Positions 23,901 through 35,045 are shown, counted from the first letter of the stretch. The stretch: 64,000 nt of DNA from Ciona intestinalis (GCF_000224145.3 NW_004190441.2:394688-458687); one strand, 5' to 3'. Numbers and translations: made by a program. Notes: generated by a model from the letters alone, not told the origin.

Positions 23901-26239
23901 CTGATCGTGTTTCAAACAATTAACAATGGTCTATGGGAGTCGTAAGGATACGGTTTTATAATTCTTTGAATGTTCTTTGTTTAAATTAGCACGAGAAAAT
24001 AGAATCAAAATGTGGCCCATAAACTTACAGTTTCATAACTTTCGCTTCCGTTGATAACCAACTTGTTTGCTCCATGTCTTAGGAATCAGGATGGTGATTT
24101 CACCGAAGTAAGATCTTTGCCGAGTTGCCGTGTATAAATCACCCGATGCTTCAATCCATGATGACTGAAATTAAACCAAATAATCACTCACAGAGTTACA
24201 TATGTGGTAACTCGAAAGCGGGCACGAGGTGTATGAAACAGAACACCCGTGTTATAACAACTGTCATTGCCCCGCCATGCCAGGATAAATAAGTTACATT
24301 CATTCATTCATCTATGACAGTAGACAAATGCGCTGAGTTACTGAATAGTTCCACCGGCCATTATTCGCTGCACTTTATACGCTACATACAAGAGTAAGCT
24401 GAACCAATATAGTTTCACATTTAATAAATAATATTAAATCATAATTAACCTGATTTAAAAAGAATAATAATCTTTATGCTTATTCAAACATGCGTACACT
24501 TGCGTAAACTAAGAACTGAAACACTACAAGTGAACTGTACACAACCGACTGTTGCACAATCTACAGCACAAGGAGGAATAACAAACTGCAAGAAACGCGT
24601 AATCTCGCGCGGCGCCGAAAACAAGACACCAATGATTAGAAAAGCGCTTTGGAACATGCACCAGCACGTGCCGCTACGAGTTACCACGTATATAGCTTGC
24701 TTTATCCTCGCGTGGCTGAAAATGGCAGTTATTAAAACACGGGTGTTATGTTTTAGGCATCTCGTGCCTGCTTACACGTCACACATGTGCAACCTGGGTT
24801 TTTCAGACCGTGTAAATGTTTACAATCAGCTAATAAGACTAAAAGCGTGGCGCCTAATTTCGCAGATTATCTGTGGCACAAATTAGGATGAAAACTGACA
24901 AGAATCAAATTCAAATAACATTTATGTGCGATTAATTTTCTGTATGGCTGACAATTTAGTCAACCCATTAGTGACTACTGGGTTGGAGCAATTACGGTTA
25001 AGTATCTTGCCAAAGCACACATATACGCCCACAATAGGTATGGTATACATTGGGTTACACCCCAACGCCATTTACAACCACTATACTACCATAGTATACT
25101 GATGCTACAGCGTCCATTTTACGACCTTTAATATCAACTGGTATTTATAAAGTAAAGGAATGTGCCATAACAAATTTCACAGCAGGTCATATCAATTGTA
25201 ATAGCTTCACTTTTGTTGACTTATTTAAGATCTGAGAGATATAAACGTAAAGTGATGGTTGTTAAAACGCACCCATGTTGGACAAGGCACACAAAGAAAC
25301 GACATTCACGCCAAATTTGGCAGTTATTAAACTAGCAAATAGGCAACTATATGTTAGGTAACGGCAAACTAATTCAATATGGTCTATACTTTGTATTTTC
25401 TACATAATGTGCCTACAGACACTACCAATAAATTAAACCATAGTAAAAAGTCGCCCACAAAAAGAAAATTTTGCATTTCCCGATTTTAATTAATTTAAAT
25501 AGCTTCCATCCTATAATCAGGGCAATACCCCCCATACAATACTCTGGGGTAATATGGGACACCGTTAACACATAATATCTCATACTTACTAACCGTGTTT
25601 TAACAATAAACAACGATCTTTATAGTCGTGAGAATACGGTTATATATTTCTGTAAATATTCTTTCTTTACTACCAGATGGGACGTTAAAAGATAATGAAA
25701 ATATTTTACCCCGACCTACTGTACCATCTTGCCCCAACCTACTGGACCATCTTACCCCACCCTACTAGTCCATCTTACCCCACCCTACTGGGCCATCTTA
25801 CCCCAACCTACTGTACCATCTTACCCCGACCTACTGTACCATCTTACCCCAACCTACTGGACCATCTTACCCCACCCTACTAGTCCATCTTACCCCACCC
25901 TACTGGGCCATCTTACCCCAACCTACTGTACCATCTTACCCCGACCTACTGTACCATCTTACCCCAACCTACTGGACCATCTTACCCCACCCTACTAGTA
26001 CCATCTTACCCCACCCTACTGGGCCATCTTGCCCCAACCTACTGAACCATCTTACCCCACCCTACTAGTCCATCTTACCCCAACCTACTGGACCATCTTA
26101 CCCCAATCTACTGTACCATCTTACCCCAATCTACTGTACCATCTTACCCCAATCTACTGTGCCATCTTACCCCGATCTACCATACCCACTTACCTGTATA
26201 GCTGATACCAGATTGGGGTCTTCCGGAACGGCCGGGTTG
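14995..26239 (-). CDS. CLCA: CLCA-family protein (calcium-activated chloride channel regulator), 5'-partial, with two one-base frameshifts
   Basis: Secreted or membrane-anchored metalloprotease/VWA protein of the CLCA family. Exons in order: 26194-26239 (truncated by the N gap; [15 protein letters not shown]), 24029-24164, 23643-23793 ([20 protein letters not shown]), 23060-23174 ([15 protein letters not shown]), 22654-22831, 22082-22329, 21482-21691, 20912-21037, 20162-20341, 19062-19325, 18513-18680, 17833-17935, 17372-17451, 17134-17221, 16958-17066, 16393-16529, 15543-15726, 14995-15163 (ends in a hydrophobic tail, [15 protein letters not shown]). About 897 codons are seen, near the usual CLCA length. 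The HEWAH zinc motif and downstream D are intact. The VWA MIDAS residues are present (DTSKS, a Thr in STCIGC, TDGEEN). Exon 24029-24164 has one base too many and exon 22082-22329 one too few. Both changes are in homopolymers, so assembly error is as likely as gene decay. Signal peptide and first exon fall in or beyond the gap. Confidence 0.92.
15743..15904 (-). mobile_element. MITE with internal deletion
   Basis: TATATAGTAGGGTGGGGGAA … CTTCCCCCACCCTACTATA; about 30 bp of the usual interior is absent after GGGAGTCGTGAGGAT. Confidence 0.72.
15905..16208 (+). mobile_element. MITE copies flanking an assembly gap
   Basis: Two partial left halves (each with TTTGGTAGTAAAC) surround the 50-N gap, then a complete right half ends at GCACCCTACTATA. 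Confidence 0.6.
15974..16023. other. Assembly gap (50 N) inside a MITE-rich CLCA intron
   Basis: Both sides of the gap carry the same MITE segment (…CCCATTTGGTAGTAAAC…), so the gap probably sits at the join of two nearly identical copies. Confidence 0.99.
17528..17596 (+). other. Degenerate hammerhead-like/Penelope-type motif
   Basis: CTGGTGAAGTC, then a hairpin with loop GTAC (GTCTTGCC/GGCAGAC), then GAAACGTTGG and later ACCAGATGAGTC. This is the order of a hammerhead core as found at ends of Penelope-like elements, but the invariant A of CTGATGA is G. A related reverse copy lies at about 36290-36375. Confidence 0.3.
18083..18283 (-). mobile_element. MITE, full length
   Basis: ATATAGTAGAGTGGGTGAAG … CTTCCCCCACCCTACTATA; CLCA intron. 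Confidence 0.75.
18705..19005 (-). repeat. Tandem array of three SINE 3' modules, antisense
   Basis: Three units of the same module with GTTATAACAC and TTCATACACCTCGTG seen on the plus strand; CLCA intron. Confidence 0.72.
19339..19430 (-). repeat. Short minisatellite of MITE-end units
   Basis: Four copies of GGTTGGGGTAAGATGGTA-type units of about 22-23 bp, directly left of the MITE at 19430. Opposite orientation to the array at 25704. Confidence 0.75.
19430..19613 (-). mobile_element. MITE, full length, next to a minisatellite
   Basis: TATAGTAAGGTGGTGAAAGA … CTTCCCCCACCCTACTTATA. Its left end abuts tandem copies of the terminal sequence at 19339-19430. Confidence 0.72.
20345..20660 (-). 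repeat. Tandem array of three SINE 3' modules, antisense
   Basis: Three units, each TATTCATCTTCGCATAGC-like to GAGTTACCATGTATGTAAC, directly next to CLCA exon 20162-20341. Confidence 0.72.
21137..21330 (-). mobile_element. MITE, full length, right end eroded
   Basis: CAGTAAGCTGGGGGAAGATG … GTCCCATCTTAACCCAAAAT; CLCA intron. Confidence 0.68.
22365..22590 (+). repeat. Two tandem SINE 3' modules
   Basis: Two units in the CLCA intron between exons 22654-22831 and 22082-22329. The second unit and its 3' flank are duplicated at 21785-21970. Confidence 0.65.
23060..23174 (-). other. CLCA metalloprotease active-site exon
   Basis: The exon reads [20 protein letters not shown]. In CLCA proteins the two His of HEWAH and the Asp of GVFDE bind zinc, and the Glu of HEWAH is catalytic. 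All are present, so the protease that self-cleaves CLCA proteins could work in the intact gene. Confidence 0.85.
23230..23438 (+). mobile_element. MITE, diverged
   Basis: AGTAGGTTGGGGTAAGATGG … CATCTTACCCCACAGTACTA; CLCA intron. Confidence 0.62.
23849..24020 (-). mobile_element. MITE, right end truncated
   Basis: GTACTACGAAGTAAGATGGG and the reverse-orientation interior. It ends at TGTGGCCCAT, next to CLCA exon 24029-24164. Confidence 0.6.
24675..25045 (-). mobile_element. SINE body and 3' module, antisense, split
   Basis: The 3' module lies at about 24675-24790 and the body at about 24935-25045 (GTGGGCGTATATGTGCTTTG on the minus strand). About 140 bp of unrelated sequence separates them, in the first recovered CLCA intron. 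Confidence 0.5.
25538..25731 (-). mobile_element. MITE, full length, continuous with the 23-bp minisatellite
   Basis: CTCTGGGGTAATATGGGACA … TTTTACCCCGACCTACTGTA. The right terminus merges with the minisatellite that follows. Confidence 0.65.
25704..26190 (+). repeat. 23-bp minisatellite with higher-order structure
   Basis: About 21 copies of a 23-bp unit with core CCATCTTACCCCACCCTACT. Five unit variants (…GGACC, …AGTCC, …GGGCC, …GTACC with CGACC, …GTACC with CAACC) recur in the same order, giving a period of 115 bp. The unit equals the terminal inverted repeat of the MITE that precedes it. It ends next to CLCA exon 26194. Confidence 0.85.
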
Positions 26240-26539
26240 NNNNNNNNNNNNNNNNNNNNNNNNNNNNNNNNNNNNNNNNNNNNNNNNNNNNNNNNNNNNN
26301 NNNNNNNNNNNNNNNNNNNNNNNNNNNNNNNNNNNNNNNNNNNNNNNNNNNNNNNNNNNNNNNNNNNNNNNNNNNNNNNNNNNNNNNNNNNNNNNNNNNN
26401 NNNNNNNNNNNNNNNNNNNNNNNNNNNNNNNNNNNNNNNNNNNNNNNNNNNNNNNNNNNNNNNNNNNNNNNNNNNNNNNNNNNNNNNNNNNNNNNNNNNN
26501 NNNNNNNNNNNNNNNNNNNNNNNNNNNNNNNNNNNNNNN
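26240..26539. other. Assembly gap (300 N)
   Basis: Unknown sequence. It interrupts the first recovered CLCA exon (26194-26239) and probably contains more of its 5' coding sequence. Reading frames that cross it are artefacts. Confidence 0.99.
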
Positions 26540-27840
26540 GTTATTGTATTAGTCTCAAATAAAGGCGTGACAAACCAGCTTGCATTTTGCCAAGCGCGTT
26601 TCATAATTCTTTTTAAATTCTTGCCAAGCAATCTCTAACTGGTAAGCTAACTCTGGCCTGAATCTCAGGTCTCATGGCATGCCACGCTGTAGGACCTCAC
26701 GTCCTCACCCATATAGAATGTGCACATACAATGTTGGGGTAATGAGCCAAATCTGGCCTAAATCTCAGCTATCATGCAACGCTGTATAGGATCTCATCCA
26801 ATATTGAAACAGCAATGTCATAATGGGGCTCTTCACTGTTACTCAACCAACTAACAGACATTTCCAACGGCATTGAAAAAATATAAAAATATCTTTGAAT
26901 CAAATATTGTAAAACTTGGAAACCTGACCAATCTCTTACATGGTTTTACAACAGCTTTAATTCGATTGTTAAAACTTTGTGGCTCTCTTGCCTTCTTCTA
27001 CTTGGTAGCAACGTATTTGCGCTAAAGTAAATCAAGATGATCTTTGTTTTCAAATGTTTGCCAACCAATTTTCATTTATTTATTCGAACCTCTTACTTTT
27101 AACGTAGTGATTGCGACGAAAAGACATTTTTGCAAATATCGAATAAATTAAAAACTGAACTAAATGAATGAAACTTATTTACCCTCGCATGAATGGGCAA
27201 CGACAGTCGTTATAACACGGGTGTTCTGTTTCATAAACCTCGTGCCTGCTTACAAGTTACCACATATGTAACTTTGTGGCTAATTATTAGGAGAACCCAT
27301 TAGTGACCACTGTGTTGGAGCCTTATTGTCTGTATCTAATTCTACGTGGGTGGTGTCCAACAGCGATGCTAGTCATTGGGCCCGAGATTTAGGCCAAGAG
27401 GTGGCCTGTTGTACCTTTGCTGTAGTAGCGACAACGGTTGCGCTTCGTTTCGCCACTGGCGTGTTAAGTGTATTTCCCAAGGACACACGCGCCCGCAAAG
27501 GTCCCAAAAAGTGTTGCAAACCAGCCATGTTAATATGCGATTACAATGTCCTAAAACTTTATTAAGAACGGGCAGTTCTATCGGTTCACGTATCTCAAAA
27601 TCGCTGCGGTAAATGTAATATTATAACGACTGTCGTTTCCCGTCATTTCGCTTTTGTAATTTTTTCCTACCTTCGTTACCGTTATAGTTACCGAGACCAA
27701 AGAAACAGCATAAAGTCATTCATTTATATAATACACCAAACATTAACTTTATCAAAGTTTATTCATTGATTTAAAAGTCAATACACTGGTAGTGTTGGGT
27801 TTCCCAAATCAACGTGTAGCTCCCAACAACTAAAAGTTCC
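26540..27840. other. Spacer between the CLCA and NUP88 genes
   Basis: No exon is supported. It holds 97-bp-satellite fragments in reverse at about 26655-26800 and an antisense SINE at about 27165-27520. A plus-strand reading frame at 27326-27565 runs through SINE-derived sequence and is not called. A minus-strand AATAAA (27758-27763) lies 78 bp past the NUP88 stop. Confidence 0.6.
27758..27763 (-). terminator. NUP88 polyadenylation signal
   Basis: Minus-strand AATAAA, 78 bp downstream of the NUP88 stop codon. The position and canonical hexamer fit a poly(A) signal; no transcript evidence is available. Confidence 0.55.
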
Positions 27841-30800
27841 TCATAAACCAGCAAGTGAATTCATGTTGTTAAGCTTCTTTATCAATTCATGGATTTTTTC
27901 TCCACTGAAAAGAAAAAATTTTTAAGCGCAATCGCAAGAAACAATTCAAAAAAACAATCACCCACAAAGTTAGATACATGGTAACTTATAAGCGGGCACG
28001 AGGTGTATGAAACAGAACACCCGTGTTGTAACGACTGTCGTTGCCCCGCCATGCGTTTTATTCAAATATTAGTGGCAAAGCACATCTCTATTATGTTATG
28101 TGTCTATGTGACATATTAATTAAAATTGAGGTCCTACAGTGTGACACACCAGGGAACCTGTTATGTACACCAAATTTATCCATAAACAACACTAACTTAC
28201 TCCTCCAACAATATTTGTTTAAGTTTCTCCTTCTGAACTGATGTAGAGGAACCTGATCTTCGTTTACCACTGGAGGATAATTTATCTTCCTGGTATTCTT
28301 GTTTAATCTTCAGTTGTTTGATACGATTGTCAACCTGCCATAACTTGTCCTTCATCAATTTGAGTTCTTTGCTCATTTCATGTTCAGCCTTGTATGGATG
28401 ATGGTTGAGTTATAACTTAAAAGGATATTTAGTATAGTAGAGTGGGGAAGGATGGGACACCTTTCATTCTATTTTCTCGTACCATTGGGTAGTAAACAAA
28501 AAACATTCAAAGAATTATGAAACTGTATCCTCACTCCCATAAACTGTTGTTAATTGTTTAAAACAGAACATCAATTTTTCAGCATCTCATGTTCGGCTTG
28601 TATAAATGATGCTTTAGTTAAAAAGTGATGCTTATTTCATTACCACGTATTTATCCTTGTGGGGTGGGGTAATCAAGTTATAACATGGGGATCTAATTCA
28701 TAGGCTTCAAACCTGGGGTGGCAGGGCTGCTTACCAAGCAGTTTTAAAAGAGTGTCGCCTATGGTCCTATTATAAACATGTGTGGTTGCTCTAACTTGAA
28801 ATCGTCCTGAAAGAAAAAATCTCAAAAAAATTTAAAATCATCCAAACCAAAAATTTCGCCCCCTTAAAAAATTCTCCTGATAACAAAATCTTCCAAAAAG
28901 ACATGTTTGGGAAGAAGTCTTCTCCTACCTTGGACAACACGGGATCCCGATCCTTGATCCTCCTCACAACATCCTCCAACCTCCCAACCAACTCCTCTTG
29001 TCTTTCTTTACAATCCTCGTATTTGTTTGCCAGCATCTCAGCGTTGTCCGTCAGCATTTCTCTAAAAAAAAGGAAAATATGTTTATATTAACTTTTTTTT
29101 TTGGAAAAGGGTGATTCTCTAATACTTTCTTTATTCAGGAAGAATATATTTTTTTTTCTAGATTAGTTTGTCAAAATAACATATAATTTAACACTACAGA
29201 GAAGTACACTTTCCAAAAACTAAAACGTATTTTTATTTTACAAATGTCGTACAAATGTCACACGTCAGCAATTCTCTAGAGAGCAAAACTTTTTTTATTA
29301 AGTTACAACTTAGAATTTATTTTTAATGATGGAAAAAAAGAGTTTGTCCAAAAAAAGATTGCAGAATATCTCTTTTAGATTTATAATACACACATACACA
29401 TATATAACCCTTACTTCTGCTCCTCTAATTGTTGAAGTTCATCAATCTGATGTTCTTTAAGATCCACCAATAGTTTGACACGTTTGTTGATCGCGTTTCG
29501 TGCCAACTTTTGTTTCAACATATATTCGTCACGTAATACTTGTGTAGCTCGTGTCACCACTTGGAGGCACTCACGCTCACTCATGGGTTGATGGTGACTT
29601 CCTGATCTATGGTGGGAAAAGTTAAAAAATATATTGGTTGCACCAATAGAATGTGTGTGGTCATACACATGTTGTTATTTTTGTTAACAACTCATATTTG
29701 CTAGATTCTAAAATAACCTTATTTCAATTTTTTTTATCTATAGTATACACCGGTAATGGAACATACGGAAAGAGAATGTGGTGACCAAGAAAACCACATC
29801 TGTATAAAACTTCTTGATCTGGGGTGGAATATATAAAGAACTTATAATGGTAAACAGTAGTTTTAACTGTCAAAGAATAATGAATGAATGTAACTTTCTT
29901 TATCCTTGCATCGCGGGGCAACGACAGTCGTTATAACACAGGTGTTCCATTTTATACACCTTAAGCCCCCTTACGAGTTACAACGAATGTAACTTTGTGG
30001 GTGATTTTTTTCTGTATGGCCGATCGTTTGAACGACCCATTGGTGACCACTGGGTTGGAACAAATGCTGTTTAAAAGTCTTGCCCAAGGACATTAGCACA
30101 GGTTTTGTAAATATGTACAAGCAATACATAAACTCCATACACAGTAAGTAGAGCACTAATGTCTTACCTGATGATAGGTTGCGATACATCACGTTTCAAC
30201 ATTGCTTTGATATGGTCAATGAAACTCAACTCACTTCGCTTCACAGGGGTTGGTGTTACAGTGGTGTCACCACCTTCAGACATCAGGGGTGGGGGTGAAG
30301 GTACGAATGTGTTGCTGTGGTGGAATAATATAAAATCTCTAACCTATTGTAAACACTACAAAAAATATGTCATTGGTAATATTAAATTATCTTATTGGCC
30401 TCTACCATTGCCCACTTATGAATTACAACATGTTTAATTTTGTGGGTACAAGTAAAGTTAAAGGAGCATATCAGCGAAAATTTAAAATTTGGAATGGTCA
30501 AATGTCATCTAAAGGTACCACTGAAGTTTCAGAAAAAGAAACAGCTTCTAAGAAAACGCCCCTTTAACTAGTAAGGTACTACCCAATACAGTGTGTGTGA
30601 AAATTTTGAGATCCCGACAAACTACTTATTTATCCCTCACAGCAGGGGCACAGTTGTGCAATGGTTGTCAGCCATCAAACATAACAGGGTTGGTCCAAAC
30701 ACAGGGTCGGTAGCGATGGTGATGCCAACTATGGGGCAGGGTGAGGTGGATGGGGTGGGTTTGGTGCAGAGGACGTGTTCAACTATACATGGATCATCCT

Positions 30801-33800
30801 GTAGGGATTAGTTGGTTAAGTTGGGTGAATATAGTTTGTATGTACTGTTGCTGATATATACTGTATTCTGTATATATAGGCCATATAAAACAGTGACAAA
30901 AGTTGGGCCAGAAAATGAAACTTAGTCGGGACGCTGGAGTCGGGACAGAATAAGAAACTTCACTTTGTTTCTGACGCACAAGGGTGTTGGGGTAATGAGC
31001 CAACTCTGGCATAAATCCCAGGTCCCGTGGTGTGCCTCACTGTAGGAACTCACCCATATAGAATAGAATGTGCATATACAAAGTTGGGGTAATGGGCAAC
31101 TCTGGCTTAAATCCCGGGTCCCCCAAAGACCTCACCCGTATAGAATGGAACTTAGACTTCATCTTAACATATCTTATGATAATTTTTAACTTACATGTGA
31201 GAGACCAGCAAGGTTGTTCATGTCGTCTTCATCGGCTCGTATGAACCCATCCATCTTCTTCAACCATGGGAGGGCGATAGAGTGCACGCCAACGGAGGTG
31301 GAGCAGTGATAGCGGGTCATTAATATTGTGTCTGGGGATAATGAGTTATTGGTTAAAGTTCTACAGTAAGCCATGTCAGAGTTTGACCCATTACCCCAAC
31401 ATTCTATATGCACATTATCTATGTGGGTGAGGTCCTACAGTAAGGCATGTCATGGGACCAGAGTTAATAGACTAGAGATTGTCAATTATCCCAATGTTAA
31501 AATATTGAATCTAGCGATTACTAATGGGTTGTAGCATTGGGTGTCAGGGTAATGGGACAACTCTGGCATAAATCTCAGATCCCATGACAAATCTTGCTGT
31601 AGGTCGTGTAGGACCTCTGGTCACCAATACAGAGTAGAAATAAAAACGTGTATAAAGTTAGTGACAACTAAACACAATCCCACCTTTATGTAAAATAATG
31701 TGATGATTCTCAGGAACGTCTTCATCTAAAAGATCCAACTCGAGTTCAACCGATTCGTAAACATAAAGAGTTGGTGGGTTCAGATCGGTGTTGCTACGTG
31801 TGCTTCGGTACGAGGATATTGACTGTAAAAATCAAGTACGTCAGTGGTTAAGTTTATTAAGAGCACCTCACAACACAAACACATGTTTAGAATGAATGAC
31901 CAACAAGGTCAGACAGGAGGTCAGACAAAAAAAGGAAGAAGGCAAAATCACTGAGGCAGAACATAATGCACATGATTGGGGAGGGGCACCACACAAACAA
32001 ATTAGATACAATAGGATCTAAAACAATGATAACTTAACACACTCCCACTCTTTTAAAACGAAAAATTAAGCGAACAAATTAGGAGGTCGAAACATGAATG
32101 TCTGGTGCAGTGGTTTAGTGGTTAGGAGCATCATAACTGAAGGATACCGGGTTCAATGCTCGGCACTGGTACTAATAGAAGTTTGTCATTGGGAAAACAT
32201 TTCACAGCAATTGCTCCAACCCAGTGGTCACTAATGGGTTGTATAGATTGTCAGTCATACAGGTTAGTTACATATGTGGCAACTTGTAAGCGGGCACGAG
32301 GTGTAAAACAGAATGCACGTATTATAACGACTGTCGTTTGCCCTGTCACGCACGGATAAATAAGTAACATACTCGTTAAATGGGCACTGTCATTACCTAC
32401 TCAATGCCTTTAATACAAGAAATTACAAAAGTTTACAAAACTTACTTCTGCATCTGAATCTGGTGAAAGTTCATCGTTTGTGTCGGTGCCCCATAGCGCC
32501 ACACAGTGGTGAAGCTTACCGGCAGTGGTTGCTATGACGATCGTGGTGGGTGACGACTCCATCACGAGGATAGAACACGAATCTACACCATAGTTGTCCT
32601 CTGCTGGTGGGAGCATGATCAAGGGACCTTGGAGCATTCCGTGGCTGAATCTGACAAGATTTGATTTGGAATTTGAAAAAATGTAAAAAAATACTATTTG
32701 GTGTTTTTAAACATTTGGCAGTATATATAAACATTTTCCAGTAAAGTTGCCCACCCTGCTACAGTGCTACCCCAGGTTTGGTGCCTTTGTAAATACAAAC
32801 ATAAATTTAAATATAAAAAATAAATATGATTTCTAACCTGATGAGGAAGACCTATAAAGGACGTTTCAACGTCAGTTAGCAAAACTGTTGCCGAAAAGTC
32901 AAAATACAAGTGCCTGGCAGCAACAGTGATTAAATACGGGCGAACAAACTTTGAAAATGCAAGGGAGGTGAGGATAGTTATATATACAAATTCCTACATA
33001 AAAAATACAAATTATTGGTTGTACTGTTTACCTAATGCAGTATCAGGGTAAAACTGCCCAACCTGCCAACTTAGGTTTGATGCCTTTGTTATTACAGACG
33101 TACATTTCAATATAAAATTAAATATCCCACTTGTTATCTGTGAGTGAAGTGAGCAGAAGAAGCACATCTCCGTTGCCCTGCAGTAAATATATCGGTTGTA
33201 GGGACACAGGTTCAGGTTTCTTACGAAGATGAGTTCTATGCGGGGGGGTGTGTAACATCACTGAAGCAAAGTCAAACGACACGATTGTTTCACCAAGTCT
33301 GCTGGTGATTGAGAACCTGTGCAAAAATAACCCTTGATTGAATATAGGCTGTTCCTGAAATATATAACTATTCTAAAACTCTGATAATAATGTCATTGTT
33401 TCACCAAGTCTGCTGGTGATTGAGAACCTGTAGTTAAAGCAAAAGTTTACAATTAAAACACTGATGCATAAAACACCAATAAAGCTATGGTGCTAAACCA
33501 CATTATGCAAGCCCTGTTTTAAAAAGCAGGTGACATGTCACTCCCCTAACCTGATGCCTACGTCTCATTAAAATATGTTAAAAATTGACTAAAATTGAAA
33601 ATATGTTAAATATGTTAAAAAAGTCGCTAATGGATTGTAGCAAAAGTAGATTATGCTCAATCAAACAGGATAGTTGATGTTTTACATCAAAATCAAAACA
33701 TTGCATAATAAATGCGATATCTAAATGTTAAAAGAATTTTAAAAATATGTTAAAGTTTTCTCACATGGATTGCAGCGACATCCTTGACGCTGACATTGGG

Positions 33801-35045
33801 GTGTTGTTAAGGTCAGTTGTTTGGTTCAACTTATGGGTTTGAACGGGGGTTTGTGGGTCAGTGGTTGCATTATATATACGGAGGATATTATCGGAAGTTA
33901 GGATGCAAAGATGGGGATGTTGGGAGGATGTGGAGGGATACCAGGAAGCTTGAAGGAGCTGGACCGAGATGTTGCTCATGAAGAAACGCTCGGCTACTGC
34001 AAACGATCTGGAATATAAGTTAACATTGTTATTGTTGCCATATTAGGACTGGGCACAATAAAATATATACACCGTAAAAACACTAAATACAGTTAACAGG
34101 AAATTTAAAAAATACAGTATACAGTATATATATGTTAAGTTACGAACAGTATTAATTCATAATTTAGTTGTGCTCTTCCACAATCATGTTATAGTGTGGG
34201 ATGTATCTTTGGGCAAGATACTTTATGAAAATTGCTCCAACCCAGTGGCCACTAATGGGTCATTCAAATTGGTACCCATAGAAAAAACATATAAACAGAA
34301 CACCTATGTTATAACTCGTTCACCTGCAAGTAATACTTGGTTTCCCACCTTCATACAAAGCTTCCTTACCCCACCTACGAGGTAATGTAAGCACAGTTGC
34401 ACCGCGCGAACCAACAAGTGCCACGTGCGTGTTTGTGTGGTTGAATGATATTTTGTTCACTTCGAACAATGGTGCGTTTTGACAGTAAAATACCTGAAAA
34501 ATAAAATTTAAATAAGAAAAAAATTTGGAAAAATACCCCAAACCAAAAGCAATTGCTCCAACCCAGTGGTCACTATTGGTTATCTACATTGTCAGTCATA
34601 GATATAAAAAATCACCCACAAAGTTGCATATTTTTACACAAGTGGTGTGTTGTATAAGATAGAACACCTGTAGCCTATTTAATAAAGCCCCACAATGTGA
34701 CAATTAGAATGACAAGGGTAGTATTTTAACGACTGGTGTTTTTTGGACTGGTCACCACACTAGTTAAACTAATACAAACTTTTTGTTGTTTTGGCAGACC
34801 TGACACGCGAGTTAACTAATACAAACCTGTATTATTCCATCTTTCCCATCCAGTGAAGATCTCAGATTAGTTGTCAATATACAACTCCTTGCTTCCTTCC
34901 ATACAAACAGGTTGCTGCCATCAATATATACAAGTTGCTTCACTCTATCATCATGTGATGGTTCTGTGGGCAACTCTGCTGTGGTTTCATCATCTTGAAA
35001 TATCTTGTGTTGTGACAACAAGCTACGAAGCCTATTCGACAGCAT
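27841..35045 (-). CDS. NUP88: Nuclear pore protein NUP88
   Basis: Nucleoporin on the cytoplasmic face of the pore, working with NUP214 in export. Twelve exons: 34827-35045 (ATG), 34324-34493, 33765-34007, 33131-33316, 32446-32650, 31684-31822, 31195-31331, 30168-30343, 29415-29606, 28929-29061, 28201-28388, 27841-27904 (TGA). They join in frame to 683 aa, against about 741 in human. The N-terminal two thirds is the beta-propeller, with NUP88 signatures APLFEVNKISF, LPRRWGKEALYEGGK, AERFF, LTSDNILRIY, LGETIVSFDF, PPAEDNYGVDSC, LYVYESVELEL, and RYHCSTSVGVHSIALPW. The C-terminal third is coiled coil (ECLQVVTRATQVLRDEY, NKRVKLLVDLKE, ending GEKIHELIKKL). A polyadenylation signal AATAAA lies at 27758-27763 on the minus strand. 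Introns carry SINE, MITE and local tandem duplications. Orthology is clear along the whole length. Confidence 0.96.
28433..28572 (+). mobile_element. MITE, 3' truncated
   Basis: TATAGTAGAGTGGGGAAGGA through TTGTTAATTGTTTAAAAC; the right end is missing. NUP88 intron. Confidence 0.62.
31000..31150 (-). repeat. 97-bp satellite, about one and a half units, antisense
   Basis: CCATATAGAATAGAATGTGC and AGTTGGGGTAATGGGCAAC; NUP88 intron. A sense fragment lies at about 31380-31470. Confidence 0.65.
32101..32372 (+). mobile_element. tRNA-derived composite SINE, full-length copy
   Basis: The head carries pol III promoter-like boxes: A box around GTGGTTTAGTGGTTAGG and B box GGGTTCAATGC. The body follows (AGCAATTGCTCCAACCCAG, CACTAATGGGTTG), then one 3' module (AAGCGGGCACGAGGTG … TATAACGACTGTCGTT … GGATAAATAAGT). 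It lies in a NUP88 intron. The layout resembles the composite SINE described in Ciona. Confidence 0.75.
33283..33432. repeat. Local duplication of a NUP88 exon start
   Basis: TGTTTCACCAAGTCTGCTGG and the following GTGATTGAGAACCTGT occur at about 33283-33320 and again at about 33396-33432. The first is the 5' end of NUP88 exon 33131-33316 with its acceptor; the second is intronic. Confidence 0.75.

Noticed and set aside
25695..25998. Plus-strand frames reading [19 protein letters not shown] repeats
   Set aside because: They are the 23-bp minisatellite read through; 23 is not a multiple of 3, so all frames cycle. No start context or homology.
26159..26638. Long frames on both strands across the N gap
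   Set aside because: Most of the length is unknown sequence. Only the minus-strand 26194-26239 part is real (CLCA).
27326..27565. Plus-strand 79-codon frame
   Set aside because: It runs through an antisense SINE body (CCCAAGGACACACGCGCC); no motif.
32839..32914. Possible extra NUP88 exon (LYFDFSATVLL)
   Set aside because: Splice sites are plausible, but the exon would put the next exon out of frame, and NUP88 is complete without it.
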